From assembly GCA_910592005.1 (NCBI GenBank), contig CAJVPP010000005.1:16838-80837 (forward strand): a stretch of DNA of 64,000 nt, given 5' to 3'. This document shows, one piece after another, positions 25,360 through 36,198 of this stretch (positions within the stretch are counted from its first letter, which is position 1; each line of letters starts with the position of its first letter). The notes under the pieces were generated by a model. It was not told where the DNA came from and made no database searches. It worked only from the letters and a program-made list of their open reading frames with translations. Made by a program: the position numbers and the translations under genes. The stretch comes from Funneliformis mosseae (Eukaryota > Glomeromycota > Glomeromycetes > Glomerales > Glomeraceae).

Positions 25360-28300
25360 CTAATCAATCAATTTGGCAAAAGCCATCGTATTCTTTGAAA
25401 AATAATCTGCGATAACACTAAAGCCATCGTCTGCTTCTTTCAACTATTAAATGCGATTTAAAATTTATAATGAAATGATAATGAAATGAATAAGAATAAA
25501 TAAGAATAATCTTTTACCTGGTCATAAAACAAGTCATGCTTATCGGCATTTTCTTCCTGTGAAATTCTTATATCAGAAATCATACGATGTTGAATAATAC
25601 ATTGTGGGCATTCACGATCAGAATCGGGTAAACATCTAGTTTAATCATGAAAATATATATTTGTAAGAACATTCAATCAAATACTAATTGGTCAAATAAA
25701 CAGAACCTCGTATTTGCATATACCTTTGGTGATACGAGTGTCGACATAAAAAATGCACGGCAGGTAGGTCGAGAGTCCCACGACATCCAGTGCATTTTGT
25801 GACTTGAAAAATTCGTGCACTATAAAAAATTAATTAAATTATTGGTATTTAAATAATAATAATTATAAATAATACTAAAACTTGATAATAAACTGGGCAC
25901 AAAGCTACATACACAGTTTTCAATTCATCAATTTCTTTTCTCTTCTTGTCCGTTTCCTCACGATAACTCTGTATCAATTTCCTATCTGCCTGAGCTTCCT
26001 TTTTTTCTAATTCAACTCTTTTTCCCATATAACCTTTAACCATACCCAATGTTGCCACAGAATTTCTACTGAGCGCCTGTATAACTTGTAAAGGTGGCAT
26101 CAAGTTATAGGAATCTATGTGATCAAGTATCTTTAAAAGCTCAGGGGTCGAGGTTTCCAAATTTGTTGGTGAAGATGAAAAATATGTCAAAGTAAGAGGA
26201 TAAAGAGATTGATCTTGAGATCTATTAAAGATATCACAAAGTTCTTGATATAAATTTGACGAAAAATCACATTTGTTCGCACATATAAATGATCAATTTC
26301 ATACCCGTATTTTTTCAATGCTTGAATTACTTTCTCAGTATTATTCTTGGCCATATATAACCTTAGAATATCCTCGTACATTTTCATTTTCTCATACAAG
26401 TAAATAATACCCTCGTCAAATTGTGCTAAATAACAGAGCACCAGCGCTTGATTTGTATCATATGAGATCTATAATTGATTATGAATTGTTGTTAAAAGTC
26501 AATAATTACAATTTAATAAACATAATGAACTAGTATAATCAACAAGGTTCAAACACAGACATATTCATTCTTTAAAAGCTGTAATGCTTTATCTTTTCTA
26601 ATTAACTTTTCTTTGACACGTTCAGTTTCTGTTGATACGGCAAAAGTACCGGGCGCGCCAAATTTTCTTCCTTTAGCATCCTTAGTAGAAATCACAGGTG
26701 GTAAATAAGCCTCAGATAGATAAAGCTCTAATAATGTATTCCACACTGCTTTTTTCTCTTCAATTTCTGGATCAAGTTCGTCACCAGAACTCTTTACGGA
26801 CTCAGCTCTCTCGTCTGCATCATTATCGGCGAGAACATGTTCTTTTGCTGAAGAATGATTATGTTGTGCAGATTTATGATCAAAACCGAAGCCGCCCCAA
26901 CGCTTTTGAGAAACTTCTTCGAGAAACTGTATCAAGTAATTCGGTTGGTCTACAAATAATGACATAAAAACACGAACTTGTGGCGGCCTATATGCGAGAG
27001 ATTTTTTTAAACGAGTTGTAACCGCCGTTGCATTAGTTTGTACTATAGAAATAGGAGCACTAAGCATTTCCGCTGCATTTGGTGAAGATGACGAACCAAA
27101 TGGTAAAAATGAAAGGCCGGGGGAATAGTTCATACTACTTGGATATTGTTGTACCACCGTAGGAACAGTTGGTTCAGGAGTACGCGCACGCTGTACCGCA
27201 GCAAGTAGTTCACCAGTACATAAATCAATAAGAAGTTTAGTTGTAGGTTCTGGAAGATGATTCAGAAGAATTTTCCCATATTTTTGCAAATTTCTATCCG
27301 CCTAATAATCATAATATTAATAACAATCAAGAATTATTTTTTTCATGTTAAAAAAGAAACTAATTGCAAGAAAATAATAATACCTCAAATGCTCCAAGAT
27401 TTCGTATATAATCTAATGCATTTTCATAATCTTTGACATCTTCGATCTGTATTTTCAAATACCTGAACATAAAGAATTCTATTATCGCTAAACCCATAAT
27501 AATTTTCCCCAATGAGCGCAAAATAACATTAAAGGATTACTTACAAATCATGCTCATCACCCTTTTTTGCTAAATAAACAGCATGCTCATAATATCCTGC
27601 TTGTCGACATACTTTGATAGCTGTCTCCAAGTCAAATTTGAGCTCATTATCTGTCTTTTAATTAAATAAATTTGTTCAAATTATTAAATTATGATATACC
27701 TCAATTATGCACTTAGTGTGCTCTTTACATTAAATTAAGAATTATAATTGTACCTTTATAAATTGGTCGAGCCTCGCAACATCTTTAAGTTTCGTATAAC
27801 AATTGAGCAATAAAGTTGTATGGTCTGAATTTGCTAAACCGTGAGAATGCAATTCTTGAAGATAATTTACAAGATTGTGTATACGCTGAGCATCCAAAAA
27901 CTATTAAGTTTGAAAGTGTTATTATCTATTAGAACCTATACATATTAATGAATACATTACAAAGATATTACCTTTCGAATAATGTATGATGGTTCAAGTT
28001 GTCCAATAGTACGAATATATTGAGCCATTGCGCTATCATAATCTACCTTGCTAATTAATTCATGACCAAATATATATTAATCATAATCGAATTTTATAAA
28101 TTTTCATTCGTATAAAATATTACCATACCTGTATAAATGATCGCCATATTTCTTAAAAATTTCTGAAATACTAGCATCATCATATTTCTGACTGTGCGCA
28201 AGATTAATTGCAAGCAAATATAAATTTTTCTTAAACAGGATTTCGAGTTTTGTTGGCGTATCCTTTTCTTCGAGACGATATAACTGTCAGTTTTATAAAA

Positions 28301-30113
28301 GGAAAATTAAATATTGGTTGGTTCTTTGCATGATATAAGCCAATAAAATGGTGATAAAACTTCAAGATAACCTTTCCGTCCATTCCGAGAATGTAAATGC
28401 CACCCCATTCACAGCATATTGTTCGTACTCCATGAGAGAAAGTTCCCACATAAGCAATAAACTTGTTTGCAGTATCAAATATGGTAACCTTTGTTAATTC
28501 AAAAGGAACAGAAATTTGCGAAGAGTTATTCTGAAGAGATATTCCGGTACGAGTGGTGGTTGTAAGACGCGTTGGCTGTGAAGCAGGTGGAGATACTATA
28601 ATAAGGTTTGATTTGAACCATGTCACGGCAGATTTCGTGCCTATCGTTATTAGGTACAAATGACTGACTTAGTAAACTAATATGAAAAAATATACAAAAT
28701 TGCATAATTAATTATAAATTTTTAGGTTACCCTCGTAAGCAAAACAAGCTCCTCTCCCATCAGGCCCATAAAAATAAATCGCCTAAAATTTTATTGAAAC
28801 TTAATAAAAAAGAAAAATAATAATCAAGAAGGTGGCATATATAAACTTTTTCAAACCTCGTCTTTGGCGACAACCATTTCGTGTGTGGTATCACTAATTA
28901 CTGCACACCCCAAAGCACAACCTTGATCATCGATAACATTCTAGAGTGAAACATTTGTGTTAAATGTGATAAATATCAAAAACAACATAATAACATCATA
29001 CAAGTATACGACTTAACAAACTTACAAGGGAATTCCTGCTTGTTGTGATACAAGTTAAAACATTATTCGTTGTAATTATAAATAAGATAATTGTCTTATT
29101 ATGTTCTTTAAATCCGAGACCTAAGCAAGAAATGTGTAAAAAGTAAGCACATATTTATTTTTTAAAATTTTATATGATATTAACGAGGAATCATGTCAAG
29201 CTAGGGCACCTGTAACAGGTTCATCACTCTCATGAATAACCTTTTGTTTGGTATAACGATCCCTGGAAAGATCGCCTTTAATCAACACTACAACTCCATT
29301 GTCTAAACCGACGGCGATTTGACCCAAATTCTCTAATACGGCAATTGTTGATACGGGAAAAGGTTTTCCTCCATGGCTAACCTTGATGGTTCGCAGACAA
29401 ATGGGAGTCCCTTTAGACTTATCATGTTTATCGAGATCCCATATTTTTATTAATGGAGGATCTACTTCCTATTAATAACAGGGAATTATGAATTTGCGAA
29501 AAAGATCTCAAATAATCGACAACTAGAAATGAATCATATAAATAAGGATTCAAATAGTAATTGAAATTCCAACAACATACTCCGACTGTTAACAAGATAT
29601 TCTTTTGCTTCATTTGTTTCATATGCGTCACTCGTCCACCTTCATAGGCAATAAATGATTGTACATTAAACAATCGATCAACAATGTGAACATTTCCAGA
29701 GGAATGTAATTAAATAAAGAAATTTGTGCGATCTAAGCGCACATATTAATGGATCGTTAGGGATAGAAATGAGAGAATTCTTCTCGAGCTATTTTTTTTT
29801 AAAAAAAAAAAGGATATCAGCCAAGATAATGTTTCCTCGGCCGCTCGTGCTCACTGTTATGTCGGGTTTCTATGAAAGATTAAAGTTAGGTTTACGAATT
29901 ATTTCACGATCAGTGCTTATTGCAGAAGTGGTGGAATTAATTACTTGAAAAACCTCTGGTGACTTTGTTGAATCATTAGCATCTTTGACTTGTTGAACAT
30001 CAAAAAAGTTAAATTGTCGCCTGAATAAAAAATTTTTAAAAAGTTGTTACGCGTTCGTTCTCGAAAATAGAATTTGTAAATCAAAATTACACTTACCACT
30101 GTTTTACAGACAT
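25360..30113 (-). CDS. VPS11: VPS11 (Pep5), core subunit of HOPS/CORVET tethering complexes
   Basis: Class C vacuolar sorting protein that helps tether endosomes and vacuoles before fusion; its C-terminal RING carries ubiquitin-ligase activity in homologues. The gene has many short exons. The start MSVKQWRQFNFFDVQQ (exon 30113-30097 spliced to 30020-29945) is a VPS11 signature. An N-terminal beta-propeller follows (TSGRGNIILADSSGNVHIVD, RVTHMKQMKQKNILLTVG, AIYFYGPDGRGACFAYE), then the clathrin-repeat-like helical region (MQKYGKILLNHLPEPTTKLL at 27289), a coiled coil (about 26045-25915), and a RING-H2: KCTGCRGTLDLPAVHFLCRH, then SYHQR-C and ECPQC (25820-25560). The last exon ends FAKLID at 25360. 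Estimated length is 900-1000 residues. One propeller intron is AT-AC. Confidence 0.92.
29706..29817 (-). other. Putative U12-type AT-AC intron in VPS11
   Basis: On the coding strand the upstream exon ends ...ATCTTGGCTG. The intron opens ATATCCTTTT (29817 downward) and closes TTAATTAC (29706), and the next exon starts ATTCCTCTGG. Joining gives IILADSSGNVHIVDR, the expected VPS11 sequence, in frame. No AG acceptor fits: the nearest upstream AG (...CGCTTAG) leads into a stop in every useful frame, and no AG lies between that stop and the conserved GNVHIVD. Length 112 nt. The branch site is weaker: TTCTTTATT ends ~8 nt from the AC, and ATCCCTAAC, a better match, is ~50 nt away. Confidence 0.75.
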
Positions 30114-30834
30114 TGTGCTTTAAAACAAGGTGATTTCTTTCTCGTTCGTTGATTTTGTAGATGATCAACCGACACGTTTGAAGATTGGATATCTAAATAT
30201 AGATAGTAAACAATGACGGGATTAAGGTTGGATTGATCTGCGGCCCAGTCCGGGACGGAACCGGTTATTATATATCATTATTTAATTAAAAAAAATAGAC
30301 TTTATTATAATAAAGTAAAGGGTTGAATCGGATCACCAGAATTGTCGATTTGTAACTACCAATAATTGCTTTAATATTAAATAATAAATGTTAAACAATG
30401 AAAAGCATTATTTACACGCAGGATTATTATAATCGAATGATGATATATGTGTAATGATTAACCACAAACTTGTTCACGTGCCGGCAGGCCATGAACCGCT
30501 CCCATAAAATGTTCTTTTCGGGAAGACAAATATGCCTAACACTAAGCAATTGATTCAAAGCCTTAGATTTATAGGACCAGTCAGGACGGGTCTAATGAAT
30601 GGATCCCAACGCGAGAAAAGAATTGAATCCGACCGGACTGGAACGGACCAATCCGAAGAGACGAAATGTCTTGCCTTTTAATTGATCATCGCATGCAATT
30701 GCACCCAATTATCAATTGACAACAAAACCGAAAATTTTTATAAAAATAAAAAGTCAATTCGCAAGGTCCTTCTCTCACATCCTTGTTCCTTTTTCTTTTT
30801 TTTCTTTCTTTTTTTTTTTTTTTACCCCCCGAAC
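30114..30834. promoter_or_regulatory. Divergent VPS11 / PDI intergenic promoter region
   Basis: 721 bp between two divergent starts. It has normal base composition for the gene islands. Words of the type GGACCGG/GTCCGG occur at about 30,245-30,265 and 30,575-30,655. A CACGTG lies at 30,474-30,479. A long C/T-rich run (30,780-30,830, ending ACCCCCCGAAC) sits directly before the PDI ATG, as is common for highly expressed fungal genes. No unfolded-protein-response element could be assigned with confidence. Confidence 0.45.
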
Positions 30835-31101
30835 ATGCTCATTAAAAATTTATTATCTTCCATAGCGGCTGGAGCTTTTCTAGCTTGCACTATCGTATCA
30901 GCCGAACAGTCTGATGTTATTACTTTATCAAAAGATAATTTTAAAACGATTGTTGAACCGGAAAAACTCATTCTCGTTGAATTTTATGCGCCATGGTGTG
31001 GACATTGTAAAGCTTTGGGTACATAATCTTTTTTTTGTTTTTTTTTTTAGCCAATAATTAAATTTTATTTGATGATGAACTGCAACATTTTTTTTTAACT
31101 T

Positions 31102-31132
<31 letters not shown>

Positions 31133-32635
31133 ATTAGCACCTGAATATGAAATTGCTGCTACCGCTTTAAAAGTCGAAAATATCAAACTTGCAAAGGTTG
31201 ATTGTACAGCAGAGACCCAAGTCTGCTCCGAACAAGATATTAAAGGTTATCCTACCCTTAAAGTTTTCAAGGATGGTAATGCATCAGAATATAATGGTGG
31301 CAGAAAGGCCGATCTTATTGTCAATTACATGAAAAAGTATGAATCTTAAATTCCAATCCAATATTTATATGTATGTTATGTATTCATTTAAAATAATAAT
31401 AATTATTAATTAATCAACTTTAGACAAGCTTTGCCCGCGATATCCGACGTAAATGTTGAGAATTTTGACACTTTCAAAGATTCTGATGAAAAGGTTATTA
31501 TTGGCTTCTTTGATGACAATAATCAAGAGGAATACAACACTTTTTCACAAACCGCAGAAGAATTACGTGAAGATTTTCTTTTTGGTGCGACGGGTCAAAA
31601 AGATGTCATCACTAAGGCTGAAGTCAAACCACCCACTGTCATCCTTTACAAGAAATTTGATGAGGGTAAAAATATACTTGAGGGCTCATTTACCAAAGAG
31701 GAACTTACTACCTTTATCAAGAAAAATTCCATACCTTTATTGGCAGAAATTGGACCCGACAATTATGCCTCTTACGTTGATTCAGGTTTACCTCTTGCAT
31801 TCCTATTTTATGAAAACGCAGAGCAAAGAACCAAACTTGGTCAAGAAGTTGAATCCGTCGCAAAAGAATTCAAAGGTCAAGTTAGCTTTGTATACATTGA
31901 CGCGGAAAAGTTTGGTCAACACGCTGAAAACATCAATTTGAAACAAACATGGCCCGCATTTGGTATTTCAAAACCTGAGGAAAATTTGAAATTTCCATTT
32001 GATCAAAGCAAAGAAATCACTACAGAAGCCATTAGGGAATTCGTCACTCAATTCGTTAAGGGAGAAATAAAACCAAGCATTAAATCTCAACCGATTCCCG
32101 AGAAGAATGACGAACCCGTTTTTGTCTTGGTTGCTGACAACTTTGAAGACGTTGTGTACGATGCAACTAAGGATGTTTTGGTCGAATTTTATGCACCATG
32201 TAAGTAAACATCTTAGCATTAATATCACGTGTACTAAAAAAAAAATCTGAAGGAGGTTCAATTTATTATTTTTTAGGGTGTGGACATTGTAAGAAACTTG
32301 TTCCTACTTATGAAAAATTGGGAGAAACTTACGCAAATGTAAAGGATAAGATTCTCATCTCCAAGATGGATGCAACTGAAAATGACCTTCCTGCTAAAGC
32401 TACATTCAAAGTTAGCGGTTTCCCAACAATCAAACTTTTCAAAGCTGGTGATAACGAAATTGTAGATTATCAAGGAGATAGAAGTTATGAAAGTATCGTT
32501 GAATTCTTGAACAAGAATGCACTTAACAAAGTTGACCTTGATGTTTCTACCCCCGAGTCATCAACAACATCAGAATCGGCACCAACTACCACTGAAGTTG
32601 CGGAAGAAAAGCATGATGAGCACGATGAATTATAA
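30835..32635 (+). CDS. Protein disulfide isomerase, ER lumen
   Basis: Forms, breaks and shuffles disulfides in secretory proteins. Exons 30835-31018, 31138-31336, 31424-32199 and 32277-32635 sum to 1518 nt, 505 residues, the usual length of fungal PDI. A hydrophobic signal peptide (residues 1-~23, ending TIVSA) precedes domain a with APWCGHC (Cys55 and Cys58). Two redox-inactive thioredoxin folds follow (b and b', the latter with KFPF in FGISKPEENLKFPFDQ), then domain a' with a second WCGHCKKLVPTYEKLG, whose Trp codon is split by intron 3. An acidic, Ser/Thr-rich tail ends HDEL, the fungal ER retrieval signal. Both cis-prolines are visible (GYPTLKVF, GFPTIKLF). The start is the first ATG after the pyrimidine-rich leader and gives a good signal peptide. 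Confidence 0.96.
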
Positions 32636-33261
32636 TTTGGCAGTAAAAGCAGTATAAAGAATATAGAAAGGAAGAGGGGGAAAAAAAAAAAATTTTTTTT
32701 TTTATAAAATACGCATTTTATGTATTCATATGTATCTATTTATTTGTTTATCATCATGAAATTTTTTTGATTTTAGATTATATTACATCGTTCAAAGAAA
32801 TATTAAAATAATATTGTGATCGCGATCGCATCACAATAAGCTGTCACATCAACTAAAGTTTGCCACATAAATATAAAAGTTATAGTATTAAAAGTCGCAC
32901 ATGTCGCACAAACAATGGAATATAAATGGTTACTCAGTTGTGTGTGTACCCCTGCATGATTTCTGGATTATCATTTATAAAAGTAATCAATATTGAGTCG
33001 AAAGCATTGTCTAATTCCAATTACAGATTTTTGAAGTTTTTTCAACTCCTCCAGATATCACAAGTCACAAGATGTTAGATCAAGTTACAAAATTTGTTGA
33101 TTGGATGGTTTGGATTGTCAACGGATTTTCTACTATGCATATTTGTGAAACAAGTGAAAAAAGTTCGCACGACCCTCTACTTTTGGCTACCTTTTTGTGA
33201 CATTAAAGTCTGATGGTAATTTGACGTTAACTTTAGGTGCATGTGGTATTTTACTTTTTTC

Positions 33262-33302
<41 letters not shown>

Positions 33303-33337
33303 CTTTTTTTTCGGCTCACTACTCCTTTTTTCACTAC

Positions 33338-33381
<44 letters not shown>

Positions 33382-33457
33382 CTTTTTAAAACAAACCCCC
33401 CCCCCCCCCCCCCCCCCCCATTGATATTTCAAGCTAACGAGATGATCTTATGACAGG
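32636..33457. other. Intergenic region with palindrome and long homopolymers
   Basis: Contains the PDI 3' flank, a palindrome at 32,813-32,837 (ATTGTGAT, core CGCGATCGC, ATCACAAT), a possible untranslated first exon of the downstream gene (33.04-33.15 kb, ordinary composition, not provable), and three homopolymers: T33 at 33,264-33,296, T41 at 33,341-33,381 and C24 at 33,396-33,419. Confidence 0.6.
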
Positions 33458-35588
33458 ATGTATCTTATCACGCACGCGTGGGTTCGTATTGTAATGTAAT
33501 AATTAACCTAACTGAACATTCATTCAAATTTAAAAGTACCACGTTTTCAAAATTATTTGATTACAGCCGGAATATGAAGTCGTCAATGAAATTAATGATG
33601 ATGATTTGACAGATGAGGAGGTTTTAATCAACGACTCTTTGTTTGTTAAACCCAAAACCAAGAAACGTAAATCTGTGATAAAGCATTTCGTTCGTTGGAA
33701 ATTTCGATTTGAATGGATGACCAACCAAGAATTTGAACCTTGGTGGGAAACCCCCGTGGAGACGATGATGATGAACACATTGATGATTGATACTCCAAGT
33801 TACGATATATGTCTCGTGTGTGGAAATCCTTCCATTCAGTTTTACGACATTTGGATTTGCCTCAATCATTTATGCAAACTGTTTTGGAAGGTGTGAAAAC
33901 ACATTTTTACACTCATTGATTGGTATATATTTTAACAAGTTTTTTCGTTTTTTATAATTTTTTAAATTTGTAAAAACCATGTGTTCAGGTTTGGAATTCG
34001 AACCAAAGAAATTGGGAATTCGCTCCACAAAACCTTACTTACAAACCGACATTTTTAAACCCCGGGTTTGTTCCTAAAGAATTGTTGAAGAAACCGCTGC
34101 CATTTAGCATTGTTCCTCCTTTGATACCCACTGCTCAATTTGGATTTGACACTTACACTTCGCTACAATGGAAAGGTTATCACTGCCGAAGGTGTGGAAG
34201 GGTATCATGTCGCATTAAATGGAATGGTTGGGAGTGTTTTAACTGTCATGTAAGTATTAATGTTTGAAATGATTCCCTGAATGAATTAATTAATTATTAC
34301 ACGATTATTGTAATAGAAAATACAATCTGCGCCGAGATTGATTATTGACAAATCAATGTTGGTCGATCCTTACCGACCAGTCTTCACTGGCCCAGCCACA
34401 GATTGTGATGGATCTATCTTAGAGGGCAGTGATATTTTTCGAAAACGAACCGTTTTATCTGATGGTGAAATTTTAATGGAATACAAATTTCCAGAAGGTG
34501 GACATGTGTTTCATTATGTGTCGAATGAAAAAACCAATAAGTTGCCCGACATGTTTTTGAAAGAATTTCAGAAAATCGATTGTGCAAATTTGAAAAGACA
34601 TCCTGTTAAACAATTGTCGAATATGATGGGATCTTGTTTGTTCTCGAGGCAATTCACTCTTAACATCGGAGCGCATTATAAGCAAGCGCTCGATTTGGAT
34701 ACTGTACCTTGGTCAAGTGCCCCGAAAGTATGCAAGGACTCTTTTGTGTATATGCAGAACATTGTCAGGAATTTTATTGTTCCAAAAGCCAAATTCAACC
34801 AAATGCTCTCGGCTATATACATGGAAGGTCAAAAAATGTCATGGCATGATGATGGTGACAAAGGAGTTGGACCGGTCATAGCGACCCTTTCTCTAGGATC
34901 CTCCGCGGAAATGAAATTTCGTCGAAAAGTAAAAAAAGATAAACTCGTGAATGAAGTCGAACCAGCTGGAAAAAATGTTGAAATTGCGAGTCTAGAAACA
35001 ACAGAATGTGAAGTTGAGGCCTTTTCTACATGTTTAGACTCCAATAGGAAAAGGAAGTTAATGAATAACGAGGGCACTTTCCAAGAAAATCAGGATAATC
35101 CCAATGCAAATGGAATTAATGAGTCCAAAAAAGGAAGGAGGAAGAGGTTCTCTAAAAATGCGGTAGGTAGTAAAATCAAACCTCAAGTCGAACAAGAATT
35201 GGAAAGTGCTATGAATGTTCAATTACCTCCAATTAGAAATTTAACCACTCCTGAAGAGGATAAACTACCCGAATTTTCAAGTATTGTATCAAAATTAGAG
35301 GAATCCACGAATCGATCTTCATACCTGCCTATTGATATTTCTAAGGTATATATCAAAAGGAGAATTTCAGGTCCCGAGTTGTCATTAATTTTGCATCATG
35401 GAGACTTGATAGTAATGAATGGTCAAGTTTTACAAGATAATTATGATCAGTAAGTATTATTATATATTTTATAATTTAAATTGAAAATTCTAACAAAAAC
35501 AAATTAATTTTATTTTAGTATGGTTATTCCTAAGGGATTTCGCATTGTCTCAACTATTCGATACATTGAACAACAACAACAACAATAA
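33458..35588 (+). CDS. AlkB-like 2-oxoglutarate/Fe(II) dioxygenase with two Cys clusters
   Basis: Exons 33567-33890, 33989-34249, 34317-35449 and 35519-35588 are well supported. A short first exon (33458-33490, MYLITHAWVRI) is tentative; with it the frame is 1821 nt, 606 residues. Two Cys-rich, probably zinc-binding clusters come first: CLVCGNPS...WICLNHLC and CRRCGRVSC...WECFNC. The catalytic domain follows: SAIYMEGQKMSWHDDGDKGV carries the Fe ligands His383 and Asp385 (H-x-D), then GPVIATLSLGSSAEMKFRRK; GDLIVMNGQVLQDNYD leads to the distal His584 (DHMVIPKG), and RIVSTIRY holds the 2OG-binding Arg. About 200 residues separate the H-x-D from the distal His, including a basic, likely disordered insert (KKGRRKRF). 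The protein ends in Gln repeats. Fungal relatives are AlkB-type enzymes; the substrate here is unknown. Confidence 0.82.
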
Positions 35589-36198
35589 TAATAATTTTCT
35601 TTTTTACTCCCACATATTATTTTTTTTATATTAGCATTGAAAATTTATTAAAGTCATAAAAGGATAGATTAGAATGTTTGTTTGAATAAATTTGTGGCAC
35701 AGCAAAATAATTAGATCCTCGATATCTTTTCACGTGAACTTAAATGATCTTTACCAATTAAAGGATAATTTACCATTACATTTTTTTTTACACGTGTTCT
35801 CTCACTATAAAATAAATTTTCTTCATGCACATGTTCCTTTAAAAATATTATTACAACCAATCGAGACACGAAACTACCGACATCTTTCTATAAATATATG
35901 TATGTTATATGCTATGCAAAACTTTATTAATAAATCACAAATAAAGATCAAACAATGCACTCTCGATAAAAAAAAAAATTACAAATAAAATAGATAAATA
36001 ATATTATGTACAAATCTAAAGAAGAATTATACTCTAAAGAAAAAGAATGGAAATGGCCACCTTACCCCCAAAAAAATTGTCAAAGTAAATTATCCAATTG
36101 TTCGTTTTTTGATTGTTATGGTATTATGATTATTATTATTATTATTATTATTCATTATTTTTATTATTGTTTATTTTTTTTTTTTTATTACTTTTTTT
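35589..36198. other. Intergenic region between convergent genes
   Basis: 3' flanks of the dioxygenase (+) and the histidine kinase (-). An (ATT)n microsatellite lies at 36,127-36,150, followed by poly-T runs. Nothing else recognised. Confidence 0.6.

Noticed and set aside
31453..31941. 162-residue ORF overlapping PDI in another frame
   Set aside because: Shadow of the PDI coding exon, which has signal peptide, CGHC motifs and HDEL.
33241..33453. ORF of 70 residues with poly-Phe and poly-Pro
   Set aside because: Made entirely by T and C homopolymers; no conserved content.
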